The notes beneath the pieces are model-generated. The model had not been told where the DNA came from and did not search any database. It worked only from the letters and a program-made list of their open reading frames with translations. A stretch of DNA of 64,000 nt from CAXBCP01 sp047638395 (GTDB taxonomy: Bacteria > Pseudomonadota > Alphaproteobacteria > MPNO01 > UBA830), in contig JBLIMV010000020.1 of the NCBI GenBank assembly GCA_047638395.1, positions 1 to 64,000 on the forward strand, given 5' to 3'. Of the stretch, positions 8,151 to 16,852 are shown one piece after another; position 1 is the stretch's first letter; each line of letters begins with the position of its first letter. A program made the position numbers and the translations under genes.

Positions 8151-9386
8151 ATGAAGCCTGCGCCGCAACTGAACCGTTCCCTGTCGCTTGGTCTGCTGAC
8201 CTTGTATGGCCTTGGCACGACGATCGGGGCCGGGATCTTCGTGCTGATCGGCAAGGTCGCGGGGGCGGGCGGCGCTCTGGGGCCGCTCTCGTTTGTTATT
8301 GCTGCGGTGATTGCCGGGCTGTCGGCGCTTTCCTTTGCCGAACTGTCGTCGCGCTATCCGGAAAGCGCGGGCGAGGCGGTCTACGTCAAGGAAGCGTTTA
8401 ACAGCGATACCCTGGCCCTGCTCACCGGGCTCGGCGTTGCCGCCGCCGGGATCATCTCGACCGCGACTATTGTGGTCGGCTTTTCGGGCTATCTGGCGGA
8501 TCTCGTCGCTGTGCCGCGTGAAGCGGCGCAGGTCGGCATTACGGTGTTTCTTGCGGCGGTCGCCATCTGGGGAATTCGAACCTCGGTCATGCTGGCGGCC
8601 GTGATCACGCTGATTGAAATCGGTCTGCTGCTGGTTGTTATCGGGTATGGCGTGACACCGGAACTCGCACTCGGCGCGGAACGGCTTGCCCTGTCGGTGC
8701 GCGACGCGCCGGCCGTCGCCTGGTATGGCGTGGTGTATGGCGGGATTCTCGCCTTCTATGCCTTCATCGGCTTCGAAGACATTGTGAATGTCGCCGAGGA
8801 AACCCGTGACGCTGCGCGGGTTGTTCCGCGGGCGATCGTCTGGACGCTGATCGTCACCACGGTGCTTTATATCTCGATCTCCCTCCTGGCGGTTGCCGCC
8901 GCGACACCGGATGAGCTGGCCGCAAGTGCAGCGCCGCTGACGCTGATTTTCGAGCGGGTCAGCGGTCTTCCGGGGCATTGGGTATCGGTGATCGCTTTGC
9001 TGTCCGTCCTCAATGGCGCGCTGGTTCAGATCATCATGGTCTCACGGGTTCTTTTCGGGCTCAGCCGCCGGCATTGGCTGCCGGGTGTCCTGGGATATGT
9101 GCATCCGAGAACCCGCACACCCGTCACCGCCATCCTGATCGGTGCGGCCATCGTCGTTGTCCTGACGTTGACGCTGGATCTCGAGAATCTTGCCGTGGCG
9201 ACATCGTTCCTGACCCTGATAATTTTCGCCGCCGTCAACGCAGCATTGCTCTGGATGAAGCATACGCGGGGCGACGGACCGGCGGGCACGTTCCACGTGC
9301 CGGCCATCGTGCCGGTCTTTGGCATTTTGACAATCGCCGGTATCGGGGTCTTTGCGCTGGGCTTTTTGCAGAGCGAAATTCCCTAG
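8151..9386 (+). CDS. APC-family amino acid permease
   Basis: The 411-aa protein is almost entirely transmembrane, with about 11-12 helices. It opens with the APC superfamily signature in helix 1 (GLGTTIGAGIFVLIGKVAG), followed by LSALSFAELSSRYPESAGEAVYVKEAF around helices 2-3. The conserved FYAFIGFEDIVNVAEE segment lies in the middle. It probably exchanges or imports an amino acid or amine across the inner membrane; the substrate cannot be read from the sequence. An FNR-like box precedes it, which suggests oxygen-dependent expression. ATG 8151 fits the family N-terminus. Confidence 0.9.
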   Translation: MKPAPQLNRSLSLGLLTLYGLGTTIGAGIFVLIGKVAGAGGALGPLSFVIAAVIAGLSALSFAELSSRYPESAGEAVYVKEAFNSDTLALLTGLGVAAAGIISTATIVVGFSGYLADLVAVPREAAQVGITVFLAAVAIWGIRTSVMLAAVITLIEIGLLLVVIGYGVTPELALGAERLALSVRDAPAVAWYGVVYGGILAFYAFIGFEDIVNVAEETRDAARVVPRAIVWTLIVTTVLYISISLLAVAAATPDELAASAAPLTLIFERVSGLPGHWVSVIALLSVLNGALVQIIMVSRVLFGLSRRHWLPGVLGYVHPRTRTPVTAILIGAAIVVVLTLTLDLENLAVATSFLTLIIFAAVNAALLWMKHTRGDGPAGTFHVPAIVPVFGILTIAGIGVFALGFLQSEIP

Positions 9387-9394
9387 CCAGCGGG

Positions 9395-9434
9395 CCCGTC
9401 TGTGCGTCTATTTGCCCGTCTGCGCGCCTATTTG
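9395..9434. repeat. Two tandem 20-bp copies at the 3' end of a stress-protein gene
   Basis: Bases 9395-9414 and 9415-9434 (CCCGTCTGYGCGYCTATTTG) are adjacent copies differing at two positions. The second copy holds the stop codon of the universal stress gene, and the first duplicates it just downstream. It looks like a small slippage duplication. Confidence 0.7.
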
Positions 9435-9955
9435 ACCGTCACACAGGTGCATTTGCAGAGATGGCCGACCTTGTGTGAGACGCTGCCCATGAACAGGTCG
9501 GCGACACGTCCGAGGCCACGGCTGCCCATCACGATCATATCGGCGCCTTCGTGCTCTTCGGCCAGCAATATGCGCTCGACCGGTGCGCCGTCGACGACAT
9601 AGTCCCGAACGTTCTTTGCGCCTTTTGCCGCAAGCCGCGTCTTTGCGTTGGCGCAGACCAGTTCGCCGATCTTCTCCACGACATCGTCAGGCGCCGGGAT
9701 CGAGATGATCCCCTCATAGGCAGACGCGGCGGCCTGGACAGACGCATCTGCCAGCTTTTCCAGCTTGTCGGTGATTGCCGGGTCCGCCTGCAGGGTCTTC
9801 GCCAACTGGAGCAAATCGAAAACAGTCTGATCCCGCATCAGGATATGGAGCAGGATGATCTCGGCCTCGTATTTTTCCGCAAGGTCGGCCGCGAGGTCCA
9901 ACGCCTTGTTGGCGTGTTCCGATCCGTCGGTCGGCACGATTATCTTTTTGATCAT
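9428..9955 (-). CDS. Universal stress protein (UspA family), ATP-binding type
   Basis: The 175-aa single-domain Usp begins IIVPTDGSEHANKALDLA and ends with the nucleotide-binding motif GSRGLGRVADLFMGSVS (G-2x-G-9x-GS), so it is probably of the ATP-binding subclass. It acts in the cytoplasm under energy or redox stress. It is divergent from the 94-aa/cytochrome c gene pair. Two FNR-like boxes lie in the shared gap, matching the known control of several Usp genes by FNR-type regulators at low oxygen. ATG 9955 gives the standard N-terminus. Confidence 0.93.
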   Translation of the reverse strand: MIKKIIVPTDGSEHANKALDLAADLAEKYEAEIILLHILMRDQTVFDLLQLAKTLQADPAITDKLEKLADASVQAAASAYEGIISIPAPDDVVEKIGELVCANAKTRLAAKGAKNVRDYVVDGAPVERILLAEEHEGADMIVMGSRGLGRVADLFMGSVSHKVGHLCKCTCVTVK

Positions 9956-10073
9956 CTCTGTATCCTTTTAATCTTTGTCCGGTTGGTCTTTGTCCGGCTG
10001 TCCCCGCAGAAACCTGCTGCAGGCCGCCGACACTCGATATCCGCACCCTAATCCCGATCCTGCCAGCGGCGGA

Positions 10074-10087
10074 TTGATCTACATCAG
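10074..10087. promoter_or_regulatory. FNR/FixK-type box in divergent gap (Usp side)
   Basis: TTGATCTACATCAG matches TTGAT-N4-ATCAA at 9 of 10 fixed positions. Its centre lies about 125 bases upstream of the Usp start at 9955 and 137 bases upstream of the start at 10218. Confidence 0.6.
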
Positions 10088-10127
10088 GTCGTTTTCCGTC
10101 ACAAAATGTTTGGTTTCCGGGGTCATC

Positions 10128-10141
10128 TTGATTGAGGTCAA
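10128..10141. promoter_or_regulatory. FNR/FixK-type box upstream of the 94-aa/cytochrome c pair
   Basis: TTGATTGAGGTCAA matches the consensus at 9 of 10 fixed positions. The centre is about 83 bases before ATG 10218. It is the second box in this divergent gap. Confidence 0.6.
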
Positions 10142-10217
10142 GGGCGCAAGGCGACTTCCGCTTCAAGCTGTTTCGCGAAAAGGAATGCCCCACGAAGGGG
10201 CTTCAGGAGGATTGTGC

Positions 10218-10502
10218 ATGTTGAGCTATCAGGACTGTGTCGGGTTGTGCGATCTCACGGAGGATGAAATCCGCGCAATCGCGGAACACGAACGCCTGCC
10301 CGAACTCGTGGCGCTCGAACTCGGTCAGTATCTGGTGCAGTCGACGGACGGCCAGCGCCAGATACGCCGGATGATCCTTGATGACCTCAAAGCAGCACAA
10401 GCCGCCGGTCATGCCGAGGACGTGTTGCGGCTAAAAGCGACGATGAAGCACTTCATCGACACCCATCCCGACAATCCCCAAATGATTGCGGCGCCGCAAT
10501 GA
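10218..10502 (+). CDS. Conserved small protein (94 aa) next to cytochrome genes
   Basis: ATG 10218 is preceded by CAGGAGG (10204-10210). The predicted protein, MLSYQDCVGLCDLTEDEI..., is soluble, helical and acidic with two close cysteines (C7, C11). It resembles an uncharacterised small-protein type that I associate with alphaproteobacterial low-oxygen loci; that resemblance is from memory and its function is unknown. Its stop overlaps the cytochrome c start (ATGA), so the two are co-translated. The cysteine pair could bind metal or be redox-active, which is only a suggestion. Confidence 0.8.
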   Translation: MLSYQDCVGLCDLTEDEIRAIAEHERLPELVALELGQYLVQSTDGQRQIRRMILDDLKAAQAAGHAEDVLRLKATMKHFIDTHPDNPQMIAAPQ

Positions 10503-10846
10503 GCATTTTCCCGGAACGAGTGCGTTTAATGTCCGGAATTGCTGGATTAACGTTGCTGATCTGTGCCGCGTTCCTCTGGATCGGCGCGGCGAAAGCCGGC
10601 GACGCCGACGCAGGGCGGAAAATTGCCGAGCAATGGTGTGTTGCGTGCCATACGGTTTCAGCAGACGCCGCTGCCCGCGATACCGCACCGCCCTTCAGCG
10701 TTATCGCGCGAGATCCGGCTTACGACCGGGACCGGCTCTTGCAGGTGCTCTCCGATCCGCATCCACCGATGCCGCAAATTCATCTTTCCCGCAAACAGCT
10801 CGACGACATCATCGCCTATCTTGGCGCGCTCGGCGCTGCCAACTAG
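10499..10846 (+). CDS. Periplasmic mono-heme c-type cytochrome
   Basis: The 115-aa protein has a hydrophobic signal segment (about residues 11-33) and a class I cytochrome c fold. The heme-binding motif CVACH is at 47-51 and a probable axial Met lies in the PPMPQ segment. It would carry electrons in the periplasm, possibly to the cbb3 oxidase encoded just downstream. The start ATG overlaps the stop of the 94-aa gene. It runs tail-to-tail with a second small cytochrome c on the other strand. Confidence 0.92.
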   Translation: MSIFPERVRLMSGIAGLTLLICAAFLWIGAAKAGDADAGRKIAEQWCVACHTVSADAAARDTAPPFSVIARDPAYDRDRLLQVLSDPHPPMPQIHLSRKQLDDIIAYLGALGAAN

Positions 10847-10880
10847 ACCACAGCAGGTACTGTGGCGTTGATGCCGCGCG

Positions 10881-11225
10881 CTACTTTTCCTGTATGGCCT
10901 CCAGCCAGCCCAGAAAATCGTCGATCTCGGGCGGGGAGAACGCAAAGGTCGGCATCGCGGGATGCCCCACGACGATGCCCTCGGCCAGTGCCTCCGCCAT
11001 GTTCTCGACAGGCCATTTCCGACCCAGATGACGGAATGGGGGTGCTGCGCTGAGCGGGCTGGCGCCGACACGCCCGGTGGCATGGCAATGCGCGCAGCGC
11101 GACTCGGCAAGGGTCTGCCCCGCATCGAGGTTGGGCGGTGCGGCGCCCCCTGCGTGAACCCGAACAGGAGCGGTAACGGTGACTGCAATCACGGCGATGA
11201 TCAGAGCTGCGAAGATGTTTTTCAT
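10881..11225 (-). CDS. Periplasmic mono-heme c-type cytochrome
   Basis: This 114-aa protein has a signal peptide cleavable after about residue 25 (VRVHAGG), a heme motif CAHCH (44-48) and a HPAMPTF segment that supplies the likely axial Met. I chose ATG 11225 because it gives a normal signal peptide; the frame stays open far upstream without sense. It lies divergent from ccoN with the perfect FNR box in between, so it may share that site. It is a likely electron donor in the cbb3 branch. Confidence 0.9.
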   Translation of the reverse strand: MKNIFAALIIAVIAVTVTAPVRVHAGGAAPPNLDAGQTLAESRCAHCHATGRVGASPLSAAPPFRHLGRKWPVENMAEALAEGIVVGHPAMPTFAFSPPEIDDFLGWLEAIQEK

Positions 11226-11373
11226 GGTTAAGTTTCTGCTAATAAATTGGAGTACAGATTGTATCACCAACAATTCGTCATGTCGGTCTCGAACGCAATG
11301 GGCCGGCGACCATGAAAATTGCAAGTAAGAGCTAAAATGCCGCAGCGCAATATTTCTCATGTCCCCCCTGAAC

Positions 11374-11387
11374 TTGATCTCGATCAA
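11374..11387. promoter_or_regulatory. Perfect FNR/FixK box upstream of ccoN
   Basis: TTGATCTCGATCAA is a perfect match to TTGAT-N4-ATCAA and is extended to a 20-bp palindrome by flanking AAC/GTT. The centre is about 61 bases before the ccoN ATG. This is the classical control site of ccoNOQP (fixNOQP) in alphaproteobacteria. Confidence 0.85.
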
Positions 11388-11441
11388 GTTTGCCCCCCGA
11401 GCCTTTGAGTAGCGTCTGCGCATCGTTCGCAGGAGAAGAAT

Positions 11442-13082
11442 ATGGCGGTGATTAGTCCGTGGTTGTGGGTGGTTTTTTTCGCCGCCGGCGGGGTCTATGC
11501 CCAGCAGATCGAAATGCGCGCGCAGGACCAGGCGTTCTATATACACGGGTTCATTTTCTTCGCTTTTTGCATCGCGGGGGTTGTTCTGACGCTTCGCGAG
11601 GCGTTGCGGAGCGACCGGTATAAGCGTCCCGCAGACCGGGGCGGCGTTCCGGTCTATAACGAAGGGATTGTGCGCGCCGGCGTTATCGCGTCGACATTCT
11701 GGGGAATAATCGGCTTTACCGTCGGGCTGTGGCTGGCATTGCAGCTTTCTTTTCCGGTCCTCAACTTCGACCTGCCCTGGACCAATTTTGGCCGTTTGCG
11801 CCCGCTGCATACGTCGGCGGTCATTTTTGCGTTTGGCGGCAATGTTCTTATCGCCACGTCTTTTTACGTTGTGCAGCGCACCTGCCGGACCCGTCTCGCC
11901 GGCAACATCGCACCATGGTTCGTCTTTTGGGGCTACCAGCTTTTCCTTGTCCTTGCCGCGTCGGGATACCTTCTGGGTGTCACGCAATCCAAGGAATATG
12001 CGGAGCCTGAATGGTATGTCGATATCTGGCTAACGCTGGTGTGGGTCACGTATCTGCTGGTGTTTATGGCGACCCTTGCTCGCCGGAAGGAGCCGCATAT
12101 CTATGTGGCGAACTGGTTCTATCTCGCCTTCATCGTCACGATTGCGATGCTGCATCTGGTCAATAACGCGACGATCCCGGTCTCGTTCTTCGGTTCCAAA
12201 AGCTATATCGCCTGGTCGGGTGTGCAGGATGCGCTGACCCAGTGGTGGTACGGCCATAACGCCGTCGGCTTCTTCCTGACAGCCGGTTTTCTGGGAATTA
12301 TGTATTACTTTATTCCGAAACAGGCGAACCGGCCGGTTTACTCCTATCGCCTGTCGATCATCCATTTCTGGGCGCTGATCTTTCTCTATATCTGGGCCGG
12401 TCCGCATCATCTGCACTACACCGCGCTCCCCGACTGGGCGCAGACCCTGGGCATGACGTTCTCGATCATGCTGTGGATGCCGTCCTGGGGCGGGATGATC
12501 AACGGCCTGATGACCCTGTCCGGCGCGTGGGACAAATTGCGGACCGATCCTGTCTTGCGGATGCTGGTGGTGTCTGTGGCGTTCTACGGCATGAGCACCT
12601 TCGAAGGCCCGCTGATGTCGGTGAAGGCCGTGAACGCGCTGAGCCATTACACTGACTGGACGATCGGGCACGTGCATTCCGGCGCGCTTGGCTGGGTCGG
12701 TTATGTCAGCTTCGGTGCGCTCTATGCGATGACGCCGGTGTTGTGGAAACGCGAACGGCTGTATTCGCTGAAACTCGTCGAATGGCATTTCTGGGTCGCA
12801 TCCACCGGCATCGTTCTCTACATCACGGCCATGTGGGTGTCGGGCATCATGCAGGGCCTGATGTGGCGGGCATATGATTCGCTAGGCTTCCTCGAATATT
12901 CCTTTGTCGAAACCGTCGAGGCGATGCATCCGTTCTATGTTATTCGCGCACTGGGCGGGGTCCTGTTCCTCGCAGGTGCTGTGATCATGGCCTACAATCT
13001 CTGGCGGACCGCGCGCGGGGATGTGCGGGAAACCGAACCACTACCGCAGTCGGACGCCTCTCCCGTTCCGGCAACGGCGTGA
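11442..13082 (+). CDS. ccoN: cbb3-type cytochrome c oxidase subunit I
   Basis: The 546-aa heme-copper oxidase subunit has about 14 transmembrane segments. Histidines expected for the low-spin heme, CuB and heme b3 are in place, for example RPLHTSAVIFAFGGN, WWYGHNAVGFFLTAGFLG, GPHHLHYTALPDW and IGHVHSGALGW. It reduces oxygen to water and pumps protons with high oxygen affinity. It is the first gene of ccoNOQPGHIS and is preceded by an AGGAGAAG ribosome site and a perfect FNR/FixK box. Confidence 0.98.
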   Translation: MAVISPWLWVVFFAAGGVYAQQIEMRAQDQAFYIHGFIFFAFCIAGVVLTLREALRSDRYKRPADRGGVPVYNEGIVRAGVIASTFWGIIGFTVGLWLALQLSFPVLNFDLPWTNFGRLRPLHTSAVIFAFGGNVLIATSFYVVQRTCRTRLAGNIAPWFVFWGYQLFLVLAASGYLLGVTQSKEYAEPEWYVDIWLTLVWVTYLLVFMATLARRKEPHIYVANWFYLAFIVTIAMLHLVNNATIPVSFFGSKSYIAWSGVQDALTQWWYGHNAVGFFLTAGFLGIMYYFIPKQANRPVYSYRLSIIHFWALIFLYIWAGPHHLHYTALPDWAQTLGMTFSIMLWMPSWGGMINGLMTLSGAWDKLRTDPVLRMLVVSVAFYGMSTFEGPLMSVKAVNALSHYTDWTIGHVHSGALGWVGYVSFGALYAMTPVLWKRERLYSLKLVEWHFWVASTGIVLYITAMWVSGIMQGLMWRAYDSLGFLEYSFVETVEAMHPFYVIRALGGVLFLAGAVIMAYNLWRTARGDVRETEPLPQSDASPVPATA

Positions 13083-13094
13083 CGGGAGGCTGAT

Positions 13095-13829
13095 ATGGCA
13101 AAATTCCGTCACGCAACGATCGAAAAAAATTCGATCCTCATGGTGGTGCTCACGCTGATTGTGGTGTCGATCGGCGGGCTGGTTGAAATCGTGCCGCTTT
13201 ACTACCTCGACAGTACGATCGAGAAGGTGCGTGGCATGCGCCCCTATACGCCGCTGGAACTCGCAGGCCGAAATGTTTACCTGCGCGAAGGCTGCTACAA
13301 CTGCCATTCGCAGATGATCCGGTCGCTGCGGGACGAGGTGGATCGCTACGGTCACTACAGTCTGGCGGCAGAGAGCAAGTACGATCATCCGTTCCAGTGG
13401 GGGTCCAAACGCACCGGGCCCGATCTGGCGCGTGTCGGCGGGCGGTACTCCGACGACTGGCACCGTGAGCACCTGATCAAACCGACCAGTGTGGTGCCGG
13501 AATCGATCATGCCCGGGTATCCGTTCCTGGCGAAGAACCCGGCACGGCTTGATGATCTTGGCGAACACCTGAAGGCAAATGCGACCGTTGGCGTGCCGTA
13601 TGATGCGGACATGATCGCGAACGCCGCTGCCGATGCCGCGATTCAGGCGAACCCCGATGCCGATGGCGGAGAGGCTTTGGTCAAACGTTATCCGAAAGCG
13701 CAGATTCGCGATTTTGACGGTAATCCCAAAATGGTTTCCGAAATGGATGCGTTGATAGCCTATCTGCAGATGCTGGGCACACTTGTCGATTTTGACTCCT
13801 ACCGCGCCGATGGCGAGAACCTGCGCTGA
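13095..13829 (+). CDS. ccoO: cbb3-type cytochrome c oxidase subunit II (mono-heme)
   Basis: The 244-aa protein is anchored by one N-terminal helix (about 13-35) and carries one heme c site, GCYNCHSQMIRSL (C67, C70, H71). It relays electrons from CcoP or soluble cytochromes to CcoN. It begins 12 bases after ccoN with GGGAGG just ahead of the ATG. Length and motifs are standard for CcoO/FixO. Confidence 0.98.
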   Translation: MAKFRHATIEKNSILMVVLTLIVVSIGGLVEIVPLYYLDSTIEKVRGMRPYTPLELAGRNVYLREGCYNCHSQMIRSLRDEVDRYGHYSLAAESKYDHPFQWGSKRTGPDLARVGGRYSDDWHREHLIKPTSVVPESIMPGYPFLAKNPARLDDLGEHLKANATVGVPYDADMIANAAADAAIQANPDADGGEALVKRYPKAQIRDFDGNPKMVSEMDALIAYLQMLGTLVDFDSYRADGENLR

Positions 13830-13838
13830 GGAAAACCG

Positions 13839-13988
13839 ATGGATTATGAAACAGCACGTGTTTTTGCCGCAACCTGGGGCCTTGTGGGGCTTTTTGTGAT
13901 GTTCGTCGGCGTCCTTGTCTATGCGCTGTGGCCGCGCAACCGGGACAAGTTCAATGATGCCGCGAACATCCCGCTGAAGGAGGACTGA
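13839..13988 (+). CDS. ccoQ: cbb3-type cytochrome c oxidase subunit IV, small membrane subunit
   Basis: This 49-aa ORF lies between ccoO and ccoP. It reads MDYETARVFAATWGLVG..., has one transmembrane helix (about 8-29) and ends with a polar tail containing WPRNRDKFNDAA, as in CcoQ/FixQ. CcoQ stabilises the association of CcoP with the core complex. The preceding gene's stop is 9 bases upstream, and ccoP starts 2 bases after its stop. Confidence 0.95.
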   Translation: MDYETARVFAATWGLVGLFVMFVGVLVYALWPRNRDKFNDAANIPLKED

Positions 13989-13990
13989 GT

Positions 13991-14866
13991 ATGGCAGCGG
14001 AGCAGACACCGACAAGCGCGCCTGCAGGCGATCCGGCGACCACCGGCCATGAATGGGACGGTATCCAGGAACTCGATAACCCGTTGCCGCGCTGGTGGCT
14101 GTGGACATGGTATGCCTGCATCCTGTGGGCGATAGGCTATTGGGTTCTTATGCCCGCCTGGCCGCTGATCAGCGGCTACACGACCGGGGTCATCGGATAT
14201 TCCCAACGCTCGGTGGTCGAGAAACAGCTCGCCCGGAACCTCGATGCACAATCGGTCTATCTGAAACAGATCGGTGCAAAATCGCTGTCCGAAATCCGCG
14301 CTGATCCTGAATTGTTGTCATTCTCGATGGCCGGCGGGCGCTCCGCCTTTGCGGTGAACTGCTCGCAGTGCCATGGATCCGGTGCGCAGGGTGCGGTCGG
14401 CTATCCGAACCTGAACGACGATGCGTGGCTGTGGGGCGGCAAACTCGATCAGATTTCCTATACTATTCAGCATGGTATCCGGAACGGGAGTGACGATGCC
14501 CGGGTGAGTGAAATGCCTGCCTTTGGCCGTGACGAATTGCTCGAACCCGCCCAAATTCAGGATGTTGTCGAGTATGTCGTTTCCCTGTCAGGGCGCCCCG
14601 CGACGGTCGAAGCGGCAAAACGTGGCGCTGCCATATTTGCGGAGCAATGCGTCGCCTGTCATGGAAAAACCGGCAAGGGAAATCAGGAATTCGGCTCCCC
14701 GGACCTGACCGATGCCATCTGGCTGTATGGTGGCGATCGCGCGACCCTGCAGGCGACAATTCACGGCAGCCGCCGCGGCGTCATGCCGGGCTGGAAGGAT
14801 CGGCTGACGCCAGAGGCGATCAAGCAGTTGACGGTATTCGTGCATTCTCTCGGCGGCGGCCAGTAA
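13991..14866 (+). CDS. ccoP: cbb3-type cytochrome c oxidase subunit III (di-heme)
   Basis: The 291-aa protein has the N-terminal signature HEWDGIQELDNPLPRWWLW leading into one membrane helix. Two periplasmic cytochrome c domains follow, with CSQCH (124-128) and CVACH (220-224). It is the electron entry point of the oxidase. AAGGAGG lies just upstream inside the end of ccoQ. Length and heme spacing are typical. Confidence 0.98.
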   Translation: MAAEQTPTSAPAGDPATTGHEWDGIQELDNPLPRWWLWTWYACILWAIGYWVLMPAWPLISGYTTGVIGYSQRSVVEKQLARNLDAQSVYLKQIGAKSLSEIRADPELLSFSMAGGRSAFAVNCSQCHGSGAQGAVGYPNLNDDAWLWGGKLDQISYTIQHGIRNGSDDARVSEMPAFGRDELLEPAQIQDVVEYVVSLSGRPATVEAAKRGAAIFAEQCVACHGKTGKGNQEFGSPDLTDAIWLYGGDRATLQATIHGSRRGVMPGWKDRLTPEAIKQLTVFVHSLGGGQ

Positions 14867-14882
14867 CGGGCTGATTGATAAA

Positions 14883-16358
14883 ATGGCCCCGAAGGATATT
14901 TCCGGCCAGACACTCAATGTGGGTGACTCCGTCGTAGAGCGTATCGATGTCGAGGCTGTTAACGCGCCGGCACAACGGCCGCTCTACGAAAAGCGCCGGA
15001 AGATTTTCCCGCGAAAGGTGTCGGGACAGTTCCGCAAGATCAAATGGCTGATCCTGGCGACGACGCTGGGGGTCTATTATCTGCTTCCGTGGCTACGTTG
15101 GGACCGGGGGCCCAATTCACCAGATCAGGCGATTCTGGTCGATTTTCCCACCCAGCGGTTTTATTTTTTCTTCATCGAAATCTGGCCGCAGGAAATCTAT
15201 TTCGTAACCGGCCTGCTGATTCTGGCGGCCTTGATCCTGTTTATGGTGACCAGTATCGCGGGTCGGGTGTGGTGTGGCTATGCCTGCCCGCAGACGGTCT
15301 GGACGGATCTTTTCATGTGGGTTGAACGGCTGATCGAAGGGGACCGGAATGCCCGTGTCCGGCTGAACGAGGCGCCGTGGACGGCAGCAAAAATTCGCAA
15401 GCGTGTGCTGAAGCATTCGGCATGGCTTGTTATCGCCGTGTGTACCGGGGGGGCCTGGGTTTTCTATTTTGCCGATGCCCCGACACTTGCCGTGCAGCTC
15501 GTGCAGTTCGATGCGCCGATGGTCTCATATGTCTTTATCGGGGTGCTGACATTCACGACCTATTTGCTTGCCGGTCATGCGCGCGAACAGGTGTGCACCT
15601 ATATGTGCCCATGGCCGCGGATCCAGGGGGCGATGCTCGACCAGCACTCGCTATTGGTCACTTATCGTACGTGGCGCGGAGAGGCGCGCGGGGCACATAA
15701 GAAGGGTGAAAGCTGGGAGGATCGCGGTGATTGCGTCGATTGCAATTCCTGTGTTGCCGTCTGCCCGATGGGCATCGATATCCGTGACGGTGAGCAGCTG
15801 GAATGTATCAATTGTGCGCTGTGTATCGATGCCTGCGACGATATCATGGACAAGGTTGGCCGCCCCCGGGGGCTGATCGCCTACGATACGGTTGCCGGGC
15901 TGGAGACACAGACCGCCGGCGCGGCTTCCCGTCCGAAGTTTTTCCGTCCCAGAACCATTCTTTATGCGGGACTGATCACGCTGGTTGGCGTCATAATGCT
16001 GGTTGCTCTGCTGTCCCGGTCCGACACCGATATCACTGTGCTGCGGGATCGCAATCCACTTTTTGTCCAGCTGAGCGATGGCGGTATCCGCAATGGCTAC
16101 ACGGTGAAAATTCTGAACAAGCAGCGCGAACCCCGGGTCTACGAGTTGTCAGCCGAGGGGCTGGCCGGGGCGGAGCTGTCAATTGTCGGACAGGGTGACC
16201 GTGACGTGACCGTCGATGCCGACCGGCTCCGCAGCGTCCGCGTTCATATCACCGCAGCAGGAACCCGCGTGCCGGTATCGGATTTCCACCTGATCGCAAA
16301 AGAGATCAAGACAGGTGCGGTTTTTCAGCACGCGACCACATTCCGGCGGGCAAGATGA
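14883..16358 (+). CDS. ccoG: cbb3 oxidase assembly ferredoxin-like protein
   Basis: The 491-aa membrane protein has about five helices, a CGYACPQTVWTDLFMWVERLI motif early on and two 4Fe-4S clusters (CVDCNSCVAVCPMGID and CINCALCIDACD). A C-terminal immunoglobulin-like periplasmic domain follows the last helix (about residue 360 on). CcoG/RdxA has been implicated in copper handling for cbb3 biogenesis. It starts 16 bases after ccoP, and its 3' end overlaps ccoH by 4 bases. Confidence 0.96.
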   Translation: MAPKDISGQTLNVGDSVVERIDVEAVNAPAQRPLYEKRRKIFPRKVSGQFRKIKWLILATTLGVYYLLPWLRWDRGPNSPDQAILVDFPTQRFYFFFIEIWPQEIYFVTGLLILAALILFMVTSIAGRVWCGYACPQTVWTDLFMWVERLIEGDRNARVRLNEAPWTAAKIRKRVLKHSAWLVIAVCTGGAWVFYFADAPTLAVQLVQFDAPMVSYVFIGVLTFTTYLLAGHAREQVCTYMCPWPRIQGAMLDQHSLLVTYRTWRGEARGAHKKGESWEDRGDCVDCNSCVAVCPMGIDIRDGEQLECINCALCIDACDDIMDKVGRPRGLIAYDTVAGLETQTAGAASRPKFFRPRTILYAGLITLVGVIMLVALLSRSDTDITVLRDRNPLFVQLSDGGIRNGYTVKILNKQREPRVYELSAEGLAGAELSIVGQGDRDVTVDADRLRSVRVHITAAGTRVPVSDFHLIAKEIKTGAVFQHATTFRRAR

Positions 16359-16852
16359 TAGAGCGCAGAAAACTGATACCTGGCTTCCGTCCGCCACTGA
16401 CCGGGCGCCATGTCCTTGCGATAATCGTGACATTCTTTCTGGTGATCTTCGCGGCGAACGGCGTTTTCGTTTATGTATCGCTGCAATCGCATCCCGGCGT
16501 GACATCCGACGATGCCTACCGCAAGGGGCTGGATCACAACCGCACGCTCGACCATGCCGCTCGCCAGAACGCGCGCGGATGGACCGCGCGTGTGGTCGCG
16601 GCGGATGGCAGAGTGGAAGTCCTTCTGGCGGATCGATCAGGTGCGGCGCTCACGGGCTTGTCTGTCCGCGGCGAAGCCCGGCGGCCAATTCACGATAGGT
16701 CGGATACAGAACTGACGCTGCGTGAAACCGCTCCTGGCCAGTACAACGCCGTCGGAACAAAACTGTCCTCCGGGCGCTGGGCACTGGTTCTCACCGCGGC
16801 AGCCGACGGCCTTCCCGTCTATCGTATTGAATATGACGTGGTGGTGCGGTGA
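16355..16852 (+). CDS. ccoH: cbb3 oxidase assembly protein FixH/CcoH
   Basis: The 165-aa FixH-family protein has one N-terminal membrane helix (HVLAIIVTFFLVIFAANGVFVY, about 25-46) and a periplasmic beta domain. It is needed for stable assembly of the oxidase and probably works with the CcoI copper pump. It overlaps ccoG by 4 bases, and its TGA overlaps the ccoI ATG by one base, so translation is coupled. Confidence 0.94.
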   Translation: MIERRKLIPGFRPPLTGRHVLAIIVTFFLVIFAANGVFVYVSLQSHPGVTSDDAYRKGLDHNRTLDHAARQNARGWTARVVAADGRVEVLLADRSGAALTGLSVRGEARRPIHDRSDTELTLRETAPGQYNAVGTKLSSGRWALVLTAAADGLPVYRIEYDVVVR

